64,000 nucleotides of DNA from Nocardioides dokdonensis FR1436 (GTDB lineage Bacteria; Actinomycetota; Actinomycetes; Propionibacteriales; Nocardioidaceae), in contig NZ_CP015079.1 of assembly GCF_001653335.1 (NCBI RefSeq), positions 496,001 through 560,000 on the forward strand, given 5' to 3'. The notes beneath the pieces are model-generated. The model searched no databases, was not told where the DNA came from, and saw only the letters and a program-made list of their open reading frames with translations. This document shows positions 8,233-16,748 of the stretch, one piece after another (positions within the stretch are counted from its first letter, which is position 1; each line of letters starts with the position of its first letter). A program made the position numbers and the translations under genes.

Positions 8233-9342
8233 TCAGCCCTGGCGCACCACCCGCAGGCTCCGGTCCCCCAGGCGCAGGGTGTCGCCGTCGAGCAGCGTCA
8301 GCGGGGTGCCGGCTGCGAGGTCGCGGGGGACCCCCGAGCGGATGACGACCGAGCCGTTGGTCGAGCCACGGTCGAGCACCACCAGCGCCCCGTCGGGGGC
8401 GACCTGGAGCTGGGCGTGGGTCTTGGAGACCGACATGTCCTGCGAGCGCAGCGGGACCAGGTGCCGCACCTCCTCGCCGGCCCGGCCCACCGGGCCGCGG
8501 CCCAGGAGCACCAGGCCGTCGACGACGAGCTGCTCGCCGGAGTCGAGGTGGACCACCCAGCCACCGGCCGGGGCCTCGACCGGTCGCGCAGGCCTCACCG
8601 GCGCAGGACTGACCGGCGGAGTGCTCGGGGGCGGGCTGCTCGGCGGCGGGGTGCTCGGGGGCGGCGTGCGGGGCGGCGAGGTGCCAGGCGGCGGCGCGCT
8701 CGGCGGCGGCCCGCTGGGGCGAGGAGGCGTCGGGGGCGGCGGCGAGGTGGGCGCGGGGGTCGCGGAGGGGGCCGCACGCGGCGGGGTCGGCGGCGTCGGG
8801 ACCAGCCGCATCGCGGTCAGGTTCACGATCGCGCGCGGACGCGCCTCGGCCTCGGGACCGGCCTCGGGGACCGGTCGCACGTCGACGACGACGCTCCCGG
8901 CCAGGTGGTCGTGCCAGCCACGGCGCTGGCGGTCCCGGTCGGCTGCGCTGGTCCAGGCCAGGGTCGCCGCCCCGAGGAACAGCGTGGGCAGTCCGGCCAC
9001 GGCGACCACCAGCCCGCGCAGGAGCGCGTACGGCACCCCGACCGGACGACCGGTGCTCGCCGAGACCGCCCGGAGGCCGAGCAGCGCCTTGCCGGGACTG
9101 AGTCCGCGCAGGCCGAGCAGCGCCGCGAGCAGGACCTGGACCACGACGAACCAGCCGACCACGAGGAGCAGGCGGGCGACGGTGACGCCGGGGCCCGGCA
9201 GCAGCCACCAGCCGAGCCCCGCGGCAGCGGCGTACGCCGTCCAGGCGACGGCGCGGTCGACGACGTGGGCGTAGAAGCGCCGGTCGAGGTCGGCGGTCGG
9301 CAGGTCCACCCGGGCGGCGGCGGGTGCGGCGAGGTCGCTCAC
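8233..9342 (-). CDS. RDD membrane domain fused to a C-terminal FHA domain
   Basis: A 369-residue protein and the last gene of a PP2C-FHA-RDD/FHA operon. Residues 1-150 are an RDD domain: DLDRRFYAHVVDRAVAW opens it, with membrane segments around GLGWWLLPGPGVTVARLLLVVGWF and AALLGLRGLSPGKALLGLR. A long Pro/Ser/Thr-rich linker (repeated PPPS/TPP units, about residues 175-265) leads to an FHA domain. That domain has the phosphothreonine-binding signature: LLGRGP, SVSKTHAQL and LDRGSTNGSV. The likely layout is a membrane anchor displaying a phosphopeptide-binding domain in the cytoplasm. The GTG start lies five bases after the preceding FHA gene ends. Confidence 0.85.
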   Translation of the reverse strand: MSDLAAPAAARVDLPTADLDRRFYAHVVDRAVAWTAYAAAAGLGWWLLPGPGVTVARLLLVVGWFVVVQVLLAALLGLRGLSPGKALLGLRAVSASTGRPVGVPYALLRGLVVAVAGLPTLFLGAATLAWTSAADRDRQRRGWHDHLAGSVVVDVRPVPEAGPEAEARPRAIVNLTAMRLVPTPPTPPRAAPSATPAPTSPPPPTPPRPSGPPPSAPPPGTSPPRTPPPSTPPPSSPPPSTPPVSPAPVRPARPVEAPAGGWVVHLDSGEQLVVDGLVLLGRGPVGRAGEEVRHLVPLRSQDMSVSKTHAQLQVAPDGALVVLDRGSTNGSVVIRSGVPRDLAAGTPLTLLDGDTLRLGDRSLRVVRQG

Positions 9343-9347
9343 GGCGT

Positions 9348-10493
9348 TCAGGGTCGGACGACCTGGATGGTGACGCCGTCACCGAGGTCGATGACCGCCC
9401 CGGGGATGAGCTGGACGGCGATGCCGGGCTGCAGCGACTCGGGCGGCAGGCCCGGCTGCACCAGCACCGTGCCGTTGGTCGACCCCAGGTCGGTCACGAC
9501 GGCGCTGCCGTGGTCGGCCCCCGAGCCGGGGCGGACCTCGAGGTGCGTCGAGGAGATCTCCTGCTGCGGGCTGGGGACCGTCACCAGGCGGGGCTGCTCG
9601 GTGGAGGTGAACCGGCGCGCCTCGGGCGCCCGACCCACCAGCACCACCCGGTCCACCTCCACGTCCTCGCCGTGCGAGACCACCAGCCGCGCGACCGGGG
9701 TCGCGGTGACGCTGGGGGCCAGCTGCTGGCCCGGGATACCGGGCTGGTGGCGCCGGAACTCGTCCGCACCCCACTCGCCGCCCTTGGTCATGCCGTCGTG
9801 GTCGACCTCGTCCGGGGTCCACCCCGGGCTCTCCGGCGCCGGGGTCGACGCCGTGGCCGGGGGCTCGTCGGGCGCCGCCTGCGGAGCGGTGTCCGGCTCG
9901 GGCTCGGGCGCCGGCTCAGGCTCGGGCTCGGGCACCGGCTCAGGCTCGGGCTCGGGCTCGGGCTCGGGCACCGGCACCGGCACCGGCGCCGGCTCGGTCG
10001 CGGTCGCCGGCACCCCGTGGACCACCCGCGAGGCGCGGACCAGACCCGCGCCGACGTGCAGCCCGGTCTCGTCAGGCTCCCCTGCGTGCGCTCCGGTCGC
10101 GGCGTCGTCGCCGCCCCCCGGGGCGGCCAGGTCGAGCGACCACGACGACGCACCGGCCACGAGCCGCTCGTGCCAGGTCGACGCGCTGGTGCCCATGACC
10201 GCCACCGACCCCTCGGTCCCCTCGCCGCTCCAGCCCACCGGCCCACGCACCAGCACCCGGGTGGTGCCGTCGTGCTCGCTGACCAGCGCGAAGCCCGTCA
10301 GCGTCTGCAGCCCGTCGGCGAGCAGCGCGTCGAGCACCGCGTCGGGGTCGGCGTCGGCGTCGACGAGCTCCCACAGGGCCGCAGCCCGGACCCGCTGCTC
10401 GACCGGCAGGGCGAGCACGGCCCGGGCGCCGAGGACGACGTACCACTCACCCGGCAGGTAGCCGCGGGTCGGGACGGCGGGGTCAGGGCTCAC
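9348..10493 (-). CDS. FHA-domain protein with Pro-Glu repeat linker
   Basis: A 381-residue soluble protein and the middle gene of the phospho-signalling operon. The N-terminal 150 residues (GYLPGEWYVVLGARAVLAL onward) match no domain I know. A linker of alternating Pro and Glu (PEPEPEPEPEPVPEP, about 170-200) follows, and residues 285-381 are an FHA domain with VLVGRAPEARR, QEISSTHLEV and DLGSTNGTVL. FHA domains bind phosphothreonine on partner proteins. The GTG start overlaps the PP2C stop by four bases (GTGA). The linker is encoded by a GC-rich hexamer repeat at about 9896-9990. The N-terminal domain may regulate or recruit a kinase that is not encoded here. Confidence 0.8.
   Translation of the reverse strand: MSPDPAVPTRGYLPGEWYVVLGARAVLALPVEQRVRAAALWELVDADADPDAVLDALLADGLQTLTGFALVSEHDGTTRVLVRGPVGWSGEGTEGSVAVMGTSASTWHERLVAGASSWSLDLAAPGGGDDAATGAHAGEPDETGLHVGAGLVRASRVVHGVPATATEPAPVPVPVPEPEPEPEPEPVPEPEPEPAPEPEPDTAPQAAPDEPPATASTPAPESPGWTPDEVDHDGMTKGGEWGADEFRRHQPGIPGQQLAPSVTATPVARLVVSHGEDVEVDRVVLVGRAPEARRFTSTEQPRLVTVPSPQQEISSTHLEVRPGSGADHGSAVVTDLGSTNGTVLVQPGLPPESLQPGIAVQLIPGAVIDLGDGVTIQVVRP
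9896..9990. repeat. Hexamer-based coding repeat for the Pro-Glu linker
   Basis: The plus strand shows repeated GGCTCG/GGCTCA hexamers, which read as Glu-Pro codon pairs on the minus strand in the FHA protein. Such tracts change length by slippage, so the linker length may vary between strains. Confidence 0.7.
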
Positions 10494-11308
10494 GGCAGGG
10501 CTCCCAGCTTCTGCTCCATGCTCATGCGCTGGCGCTCGGAGTCGTAGGGGTGGGGGTGGGCCAACCCAACCACATCGACGACCACCACGGTGGCGTTGTC
10601 ACGACCTCCTGCGGCCAGGGCCGCGGCGATCATCGTGTCGGCGGCATCGCGGGGGTCGGCGGCGTCGGCGAGGATGGCGGCCATCTCCTGGTCGTCGATC
10701 ATCCCGGAGACCCCGTCGGAGCACAGCACCAGCCGCTCGACCGCCGGGAGCGGCAGCAGGAAGTAGTCGGCCTCCGAGCTCTCCGAGCTGCCCAGGGCTC
10801 GGGTGATCACGTGCCGGTCGGGGTGGTGGGCGGCGTCGTCGAGGGTGATCACCCCGGCGTCGACGAGCTCCTGGACGACCGAGTGGTCGACGCTGACCTG
10901 GTCGAGGGCGCCGTCGGTGAAGCGGTAGATGCGGGAGTCGCCGAGGTTGGCCAGCAGCCACTTGGGCTGCCCGTCGTCCTCGACGAGCAGGGCCACGACG
11001 GCGGTGGTGCCCGCCGAGAACCCGACCTGCCCCGCGGCGCGCTGCTGGGCGCCGAACTCGTCGATGCGTCGCCGGCACGTCTCGAGCGTGGCGGCCACGG
11101 CCTGCGCACCCCGGGCGGGGTCGTAGCCGGCGTCGGCGAGGTGGCCGAACTCCTCCACCACGATCGCGCTGGCGACGTCGCCGCCGTCGTGCCCGCCCAT
11201 GCCGTCGGCCACGACGAAGACGGGGGCGGCGGCGAGGAAGGCGTCCTCGTTGACCTCGCGCACCAGCCCGACGTCGGTGGCGGCGCCGTGGTGCAGCTCG
11301 ACGCGCAT
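10490..11308 (-). CDS. PP2C-family serine/threonine protein phosphatase
   Basis: A 272-residue metal-dependent phosphatase. All PP2C motifs are present: TDVGLVREVNEDAF near the N-terminus, VVADGMGGHDGGD with the metal-binding aspartate, SAGTTAVVALL, NLGDSRIYR, LVLCSDGVSGM and GGRDNATVVVVDV. It removes phosphate from Ser/Thr on cytoplasmic substrates, presumably including the FHA partners encoded just downstream. The ATG at 11308 is chosen because MRVELHHGAATDVG is the usual family start; a longer frame would run into the divergent helicase-associated gene. It is the first gene of the three-gene operon and faces that gene across about 57 bases. Confidence 0.9.
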   Translation of the reverse strand: MRVELHHGAATDVGLVREVNEDAFLAAAPVFVVADGMGGHDGGDVASAIVVEEFGHLADAGYDPARGAQAVAATLETCRRRIDEFGAQQRAAGQVGFSAGTTAVVALLVEDDGQPKWLLANLGDSRIYRFTDGALDQVSVDHSVVQELVDAGVITLDDAAHHPDRHVITRALGSSESSEADYFLLPLPAVERLVLCSDGVSGMIDDQEMAAILADAADPRDAADTMIAAALAAGGRDNATVVVVDVVGLAHPHPYDSERQRMSMEQKLGALP

Positions 11309-11352
11309 CAGCTGCACCGCGCGCGGGCTGCGGTCCGCGGGTCCGGTAGCGC

Positions 11353-11358
11353 TAGCGT
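11353..11358 (+). promoter_or_regulatory. -10 element, leaderless helicase-associated gene
   Basis: TAGCGT, then seven bases, then the ATG at 11366. It overlaps the 8-bp palindrome TAGCGCTA to its left, so a minus-strand hexamer for the PP2C operon may sit on the same DNA. Confidence 0.5.
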
Positions 11359-11365
11359 GGGCGAG

Positions 11366-13648
11366 ATGTCCGCCGAGGGGTTCCGCACGCTCGCCGACCA
11401 GCTGCGCAGCTGGCCGGACGTACGCCTGTCCCGCCTGCTGCTGGCCCGTCCCGATCTCGCCACTCCTGCCCCTCACGACTCCGGCCAGCTGGCGTCACGT
11501 GCAGCCACCCGGTCCTCGTTGATGCGCGCGCTCGACCAGCTGACCCGGATCGAGCTCTGCGTCCTTGATGCCCTCGTGGTCGCGGGTCAAACCACACGCG
11601 CCGAACTCGCCTCGATCGTGCACGCCGAGCCGGCCCGCACCGAGGCCACGCTCGACCACCTCGTCGACCTCGCGCTGGTGTGGGACTCCCCCACCGGGCC
11701 GCGGGCGCTGAGCGGGGTGGCCGAGGGGCTGGCCGGCGGTCCGGGCGCCGGTGTGAGCGGGTTGCGGACCCGGTCGAGCGAGCCCCGCTCCCCCGCTGCC
11801 GTCGCCCGGGAGCTCGAGCAGCTCTCGGCCCCGGCCCGGGCCCTGCTCGAGCACGTCCTGGACCACGGCGGCGAGGCCACCACCGGCACGTCGCGGCACA
11901 CCGTCAGCCCCGAGGAGGCCGCCACCCCGGCCGAGGAGCTGCTCGCGCGGCGCCTGCTGGTGCCGCGCGGCGGCGCGTCGGTGGTGCTGCCGGGCGAGGT
12001 CGGGCTGGCCCTGCGCGGTGGCCGCACCACCACCGACCGCGTCGACGTCGCCCCCGAGGTGCCCAGCGTCGCCCGCTCCGGCGCGATGGTCGACAAGGTC
12101 GCCGCCGGCGCCGCGTTCGAGGCCGTGCGCCGCGTGGAGCTGCTGCTCGACCACTGGGGCACCCGCCCGCCGGTGGCGCTGCGCAGCGGCGGGCTGGGTG
12201 TGCGGGACCTGCGCGCCAGCGCGGTGCTGCTGCACGTCGACGAGGCCACCACCGCACTGCTCGTGGAGACCGCCGCGGCGGCGGGCCTGCTGGCCACCGG
12301 CCACGGCCCCGACGGTGAGGGCGCCTGGCTGCCCACCGACGAGCTGGACCGCTGGAGCACCCGGTCCCCGGCGGAGCGCTGGTGGGTGCTGGTGCAGGCC
12401 TGGTGGGACAGCCCCCGCCTGCCCGCACTGGTCGGCACCCGCGACGCGGCCGGCAAGACCTGGAACGCGTTGGCCCCCGAGCTGTCCGGGGTGCACCAGG
12501 TGGAGAGCCGGCACCTGGCCCTGCGCGAGCTCGGCGAGCTGCCCGAGGGACAGGTGCTCGCGTCCGGCACCGGCCTGCCGGGGCTGGCGGCCCGCACCGG
12601 GTGGCTGCGCCCGCGCCGCCCGCGCACCCGCGCCGACCAGGTCGCCTGGGCCGTCACCGAGGCCGAGGCGCTCGGCGTCGCCGGGCTGGGCGGGCTGGCG
12701 TCGTACGCCCGTGGGCTGGTGACGGGCGCCGTCGATGCCGGTGCCGCCGCCACCGCGGCGCTCGACGCGCTGATGCCGCCGCCGGTCGACCACGTGCTGC
12801 TGCAGGCCGACCTGACCGCGGTCGCCCCCGGCCCGCTGGAGTCGACGCTGGCCAAGCGGCTCCAGCTCCTCGCCGACGTCGAGTCGCGCGGCGGGGCGAC
12901 GGTCTACCGCTTCACCCCCTCCTCGGTGCGGCGCGCGCTCGACACCGGCTGGTCGGCCGTCGAGGTGCACGACTTCATCTCCTCGGTCTCGCGCACCCCG
13001 GTGCCGCAGCCGCTCGCCTACCTGGTCGACGACACCGCGCGCACCTTCGGCTCGATCCGGGTCGGGCACGCGGAGGCGTTCCTGCGCGCCGACGACGAGG
13101 CCGCCCTGAGCGAGGTGCTGCACCACCCGAAGGCCGCCTCGCTCGGGCTGCGACGCATCGCGCCGACCGTGCTGATCTCCACCACCCCCCTCGACGTCCT
13201 GCTGCCGCGGCTGCGCGACCTCGGCGCGGCCCCGGTCGTCGAGGGGCCCGACGGCACCGTCCGGGTCACCCGCCCCGACCAGCTGCGGGCCCGCACCCCC
13301 CGAGAGCGACGCCCGGAGGGGCTGCGCGCGGCCCGCGAGAGCGCCTCGGTCTCGGCGGTCGTGACGGCGGTGCGCGCGGGCGACCGTGCCGCCGCGCACC
13401 GGCCCACCGGCGCCACCCAGGCCCTGAGCCCCTCCGGTTCGCTGGCGGCGCTGCGCGAGGCGGTCGAGACCGGCGCCACGGTCCTGATCGGGTACGTCGA
13501 CAACCACGGCACCCGCTCCGAGCGCGTCGTCGACCCGCGCGCCGTCGAGGGCGGCACCCTGACCGCGCACGACCACCGCGCCGACGACCTGCGTACCTTC
13601 GCGGTGCACCGGATCAGCTCGGTCAGCCCGGTCGGTCCCGGCTCCTGA
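11366..13648 (+). CDS. Helicase-associated protein with C-terminal WYL-like domain
   Basis: A 760-residue cytoplasmic protein that contains no helicase motifs itself. It matches the actinobacterial family annotated as helicase-associated or helicase C-terminal (XPB/Ssl2-like) and usually found beside the bacterial XPB helicase, as it is here. The N-terminal third contains winged-helix-like segments (LTRIELCVLDALVVAGQTTRAELASIV). The middle has PPPVDHVLLQADLTAVAPG and LDTGWSAVEVHDFISSVSRTPVPQPLAYLV. The last 70 residues (ETGATVLIGYVDNHGTRSER and later) resemble a WYL ligand-sensing domain. It probably works with the downstream helicase in DNA repair or transcription-coupled processes. The XPB gene starts 56 bases downstream with its own -10. 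Confidence 0.75.
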   Translation: MSAEGFRTLADQLRSWPDVRLSRLLLARPDLATPAPHDSGQLASRAATRSSLMRALDQLTRIELCVLDALVVAGQTTRAELASIVHAEPARTEATLDHLVDLALVWDSPTGPRALSGVAEGLAGGPGAGVSGLRTRSSEPRSPAAVARELEQLSAPARALLEHVLDHGGEATTGTSRHTVSPEEAATPAEELLARRLLVPRGGASVVLPGEVGLALRGGRTTTDRVDVAPEVPSVARSGAMVDKVAAGAAFEAVRRVELLLDHWGTRPPVALRSGGLGVRDLRASAVLLHVDEATTALLVETAAAAGLLATGHGPDGEGAWLPTDELDRWSTRSPAERWWVLVQAWWDSPRLPALVGTRDAAGKTWNALAPELSGVHQVESRHLALRELGELPEGQVLASGTGLPGLAARTGWLRPRRPRTRADQVAWAVTEAEALGVAGLGGLASYARGLVTGAVDAGAAATAALDALMPPPVDHVLLQADLTAVAPGPLESTLAKRLQLLADVESRGGATVYRFTPSSVRRALDTGWSAVEVHDFISSVSRTPVPQPLAYLVDDTARTFGSIRVGHAEAFLRADDEAALSEVLHHPKAASLGLRRIAPTVLISTTPLDVLLPRLRDLGAAPVVEGPDGTVRVTRPDQLRARTPRERRPEGLRAARESASVSAVVTAVRAGDRAAAHRPTGATQALSPSGSLAALREAVETGATVLIGYVDNHGTRSERVVDPRAVEGGTLTAHDHRADDLRTFAVHRISSVSPVGPGS

Positions 13649-13691
13649 GACGGGCCGCCCTCGCCGACCGGGGGATCCCACGCCCCGCCCG

Positions 13692-13697
13692 TACCCT
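13692..13697 (+). promoter_or_regulatory. -10 element, leaderless XPB gene
   Basis: TACCCT, then six bases, then the GTG at 13704. Confidence 0.45.
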
Positions 13698-13703
13698 TGC
13701 CCG

Positions 13704-15353
13704 GTGACAGACGGCCCGCTCATCGTCCAGTCGGACAAGACCCTCCTCCTCGAGATCGACCACGAACGCGCCGCGGACTGCCGCAAGGCGATCGCCCCGT
13801 TCGCCGAGCTCGAGCGCTCGCCCGAGCACGTGCACACCTACCGGCTCACCCCGCTCGGGCTGTGGAACGCGCGCGCCGCCGGCCACGACGCCGAGCAGGT
13901 CGTCGACACCCTGCTGGAGTACAGCCGCTACGCGGTGCCGCACTCGCTGCTCGTCGACGTCGCCGAGACCATGGCCCGCTACGGACGCCTGCGCCTCGAG
14001 AAGCACCCCACCCACGGGCTCACCCTGTCCAGCAGCGACCGCCCGGTCCTCGAGGAGGTGCTGCGCGCCAAGAAGATCAAGGGCATGGTCGGCGAGCGCC
14101 TCGACGACGACACCGTCGTGGTGCACGCCAGCGAGCGCGGCAACCTCAAGCAGGCGCTGCTCAAGATCGGTTGGCCCGCCGAGGACTACGCCGGCTACGT
14201 CGACGGCGAGGCGCACCCCATCGAGCTCGACGAGGACGGCTGGACGCTGCGCGACTACCAGCGCGACGCGGCCGACTCCTTCTGGAACGGCGGCTCCGGG
14301 GTCATCGTGCTGCCCTGCGGCGCCGGCAAGACGATCGTCGGCGCCACGGCCATGGCCCACGCGAAGGCGACCACCCTGATCCTGGTCACCAACACCGTCT
14401 CGGCGCGCCAGTGGAAGGACGAGCTGGTCAAGCGCACCTCGCTGACCGAGGACGAGATCGGCGAGTACAGCGGCGCGGTCAAGGAGGTGCGGCCGGTGAC
14501 CATCGCGACGTACCAGGTCCTGACGATGAAGCGGAAGGGCGTCTACCCGCACCTCGAGCTGCTCGACGCCCGTGACTGGGGCCTGGTGATCTACGACGAG
14601 GTCCACCTGCTGCCCGCGCCGATCTTCCGGATGACGGCGAACCTCCAGGCCCGGCGCCGCATCGGGCTGACTGCGACGCTCGTGCGCGAGGACGGCCGCG
14701 AGGGCGACGTGTTCTCCCTCATCGGCCCCAAGCGGTACGACGCCCCCTGGAAGGACATCGAGTCCCAGGGCTGGATCGCCCCGGCCGACTGCGTCGAGGT
14801 GCGGGTCACGCTGCCCCACGACGAGCGCCTGGTCTACGCCACGGCCGAGCCGGAGGAGCGCTACCGGATCGCCTCGTGCACCCAGCGCAAGACGCAGGTC
14901 GTGCGCGAGCTCGTGGAGCGGCACTCCGAGCAGCCCACCCTGGTGATCGGGCAGTACCTCGACCAGCTCGACGAGCTCGGCGCAGCCCTCGACGCCCCGG
15001 TCATCAAGGGCGAGACGACGGTGAAGGAGCGCCAGCGGCTCTTCGACGCGTTCCGTTCCGGCGAGGAGCGCCTGCTGGTGGTCTCCAAGGTCGCCAACTT
15101 CTCCATCGACCTGCCCGACGCCGAGGTCGCCATCCAGGTCTCCGGGTCCTTCGGGTCGCGCCAGGAGGAGGCGCAGCGCCTGGGCCGGCTGCTGCGCCCG
15201 GGGCACGACGGCAAGGTGGCGAGGTTCTACACCGTGGTCTCGCGCGACACCGTCGACGCGGAGTTCGCCCAGAACCGGCAGCGGTTCCTGGCCGAGCAGG
15301 GCTACGCCTACCGCATCGTGGACGCCGAGGACATCGCCGACCTGCCGATCTGA
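13704..15353 (+). CDS. Bacterial XPB-type DNA repair helicase (SF2)
   Basis: A 549-residue ATP-dependent 3'-5' DNA helicase of the XPB/Rad25 family. Residues 1-180 hold the N-terminal damage-recognition-like region (HTYRLTPLGLWNARAAG). Motif I is LPCGAGKTIVG, with the Walker lysine at about residue 209. Motif II is IYDEVHLL (a DEVH box) and motif III is GLTATLVREDGRE, which also contains the RED motif typical of XPB. The second RecA domain carries LVVSKVANFSIDLPDAEVAIQ and motif VI QEEAQRLGRLLRP. The length matches characterised bacterial XPBs. Its partner is the helicase-associated gene directly upstream. The GTG start follows TACCCT by six bases. Confidence 0.92.
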   Translation: MTDGPLIVQSDKTLLLEIDHERAADCRKAIAPFAELERSPEHVHTYRLTPLGLWNARAAGHDAEQVVDTLLEYSRYAVPHSLLVDVAETMARYGRLRLEKHPTHGLTLSSSDRPVLEEVLRAKKIKGMVGERLDDDTVVVHASERGNLKQALLKIGWPAEDYAGYVDGEAHPIELDEDGWTLRDYQRDAADSFWNGGSGVIVLPCGAGKTIVGATAMAHAKATTLILVTNTVSARQWKDELVKRTSLTEDEIGEYSGAVKEVRPVTIATYQVLTMKRKGVYPHLELLDARDWGLVIYDEVHLLPAPIFRMTANLQARRRIGLTATLVREDGREGDVFSLIGPKRYDAPWKDIESQGWIAPADCVEVRVTLPHDERLVYATAEPEERYRIASCTQRKTQVVRELVERHSEQPTLVIGQYLDQLDELGAALDAPVIKGETTVKERQRLFDAFRSGEERLLVVSKVANFSIDLPDAEVAIQVSGSFGSRQEEAQRLGRLLRPGHDGKVARFYTVVSRDTVDAEFAQNRQRFLAEQGYAYRIVDAEDIADLPI

Positions 15354-15431
15354 GCCGCGTCGGGTCCACCGCGCGTCCACGGGGCATGTCCACGGGGCGT
15401 CCCCCTGTTCAGCGGCCGACCCGGCGCTCTC

Positions 15432-15437
15432 TACGCT
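15432..15437 (+). promoter_or_regulatory. -10 element, leaderless serA
   Basis: TACGCT, then six bases, then the GTG at 15444. Just upstream, at about 15378-15404, the 11-mer GTCCACGGGGC occurs twice with two bases between the copies. Confidence 0.5.
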
Positions 15438-15443
15438 GGGCGG

Positions 15444-16643
15444 GTGAAGGCACTGCTCCTGGAGAACATCCATCCCCTGGCCGTCGAGATACTCGAGGGC
15501 CGCGGCTTCGAGGTCGAGCTGCTGACGCACTCGCTCTCGGAGGACGAGCTCGTCGCCGCCCTGCCGGGGGTGAGCCTGCTGGGGATCCGGTCCAACACCA
15601 ACGTCACGGCACGCGTCCTCGACGCCGCGCCCGACCTGGTCGCGGTCGGCTGCTTCTGCATCGGCACCAACCAGGTCGACCTCGTGGGCGCCGCCGCCCG
15701 TGGTGTCGCGGTCTTCAACGCGCCCTTCTCCAACACCCGCAGCGTCGTGGAGCTCGTGATCGGCGAGATCATCGTGCTGGCCCGGCGCCTGGCGGAGAAG
15801 ACCGAGAAGATGCACGCCGGGGTCTGGGACAAGTCGGCCCAGGGCAGCCACGAGATCCGCGGGCGCACCCTCGGCATCGTCGGCTACGGCAACATCGGCA
15901 CCCAGCTGTCCAACCTCGCCGAGGCGCTGGGGCTGCGGGTCATCTTCTTCGACACCGCCGACCGGCTCGCCCACGGCAACGCGCGCCGCATGAAGACCCT
16001 CGACGACCTGCTGGAGCAGGCCGACGTCGTGTCCCTGCACGTCGACGGCCGGCCCGGCAACGCGGGCCTCTTCGGCGCTGAGCAGTTCGCCAGGATGAAG
16101 CCCCGGTCGCTGTTCATCAACGCCGCCCGCGGCATGGTCGTGGACACCGAGTCGTTGCGCGAGCACCTGCTGTCCGGCCACATCGCCGGCGCCGCCATGG
16201 ACGTCTTCCCCATCGAGCCCAAGGCCCAGGGCGACCCGTTCGAGTCCCCGCTGCGCGGCCTGGACAACGTCATCCTCACCCCGCACGTGGGCGGCTCCAC
16301 CCAGGAGGCGCAGGAGGAGATCGGCTACTTCGTGGCCACCAAGCTCGCCGACTTCACCCTCGAGGGACGCACGCAGCTCTCGGTCAACCTGCCCACCTCC
16401 AGCGCACCCGCGCTGCAGACCGGGCACCGCATCGGCTACCTGCACGACAACGTCCCCGGCGTGCTCGCCGCGGTCAACCAGCTCATCGCCGACGCCGGCG
16501 CGAACGTGGTCGGACAGTTCCTCGCCACCACCGGTGAGCTGGGGTACGTCGTCACCGACTCGACCGAGGCGATCCCGCCCGCTGTCGTGGCCGAGCTCGC
16601 CGCCTCCGAGCACTGCCGCTGGGTCCGCACCTGGGACGTGTGA
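15444..16643 (+). CDS. serA: D-3-phosphoglycerate dehydrogenase
   Basis: A 399-residue NAD-dependent 2-hydroxyacid dehydrogenase, the first step of serine synthesis from 3-phosphoglycerate. The substrate domain contains GIRSNTNVTARVLDAAPDLVAVGCFCIGTNQVDL (residues 50-85), where CFCIGTNQV is a hallmark of E. coli-type SerA. The Rossmann motif is GIVGYGNIGTQLSNLAEALG. The catalytic set follows with INAARGMVVD and ILTPHVGGSTQEAQ, which contains the histidine. The last 75 residues are an ACT domain (HRIGYLHDNVPGVLAAVNQL) that in E. coli mediates serine feedback inhibition. It resembles the short E. coli form rather than the long mycobacterial form with an extra domain. Confidence 0.93.
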   Translation: MKALLLENIHPLAVEILEGRGFEVELLTHSLSEDELVAALPGVSLLGIRSNTNVTARVLDAAPDLVAVGCFCIGTNQVDLVGAAARGVAVFNAPFSNTRSVVELVIGEIIVLARRLAEKTEKMHAGVWDKSAQGSHEIRGRTLGIVGYGNIGTQLSNLAEALGLRVIFFDTADRLAHGNARRMKTLDDLLEQADVVSLHVDGRPGNAGLFGAEQFARMKPRSLFINAARGMVVDTESLREHLLSGHIAGAAMDVFPIEPKAQGDPFESPLRGLDNVILTPHVGGSTQEAQEEIGYFVATKLADFTLEGRTQLSVNLPTSSAPALQTGHRIGYLHDNVPGVLAAVNQLIADAGANVVGQFLATTGELGYVVTDSTEAIPPAVVAELAASEHCRWVRTWDV

Positions 16644-16680
16644 CGGCCCGGCTGGTCGGTCCGGGCCGGCTCGGCGGGAC

Positions 16681-16722
16681 ATCTGGGCCGGGTCAGGGTG
16701 ATGTCTGGGCCGGGTCGGGGTG
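16681..16722. repeat. Imperfect tandem repeat upstream of the MpaB-like gene
   Basis: ATCTGGGCCGGGTCAGGGTG (16681-16700) is followed directly by a 22-base copy with two inserted bases and one substitution. The pair ends 13 bases before the TAGGCT -10 and so covers the -35 region. Confidence 0.6.
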
Positions 16723-16735
16723 AGGGATCGGTACG

Positions 16736-16741
16736 TAGGCT
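16736..16741 (+). promoter_or_regulatory. -10 element, leaderless MpaB-like gene
   Basis: TAGGCT, then seven bases, then the ATG at 16749. Confidence 0.55.
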
Positions 16742-16748
16742 CGGGAGC

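Noticed and set aside
11309..11476. Longer N-terminus for the PP2C phosphatase
   Set aside because: It would overlap the start of the divergent gene at 11366, and the canonical PP2C start MRVELHHGA is at 11308.
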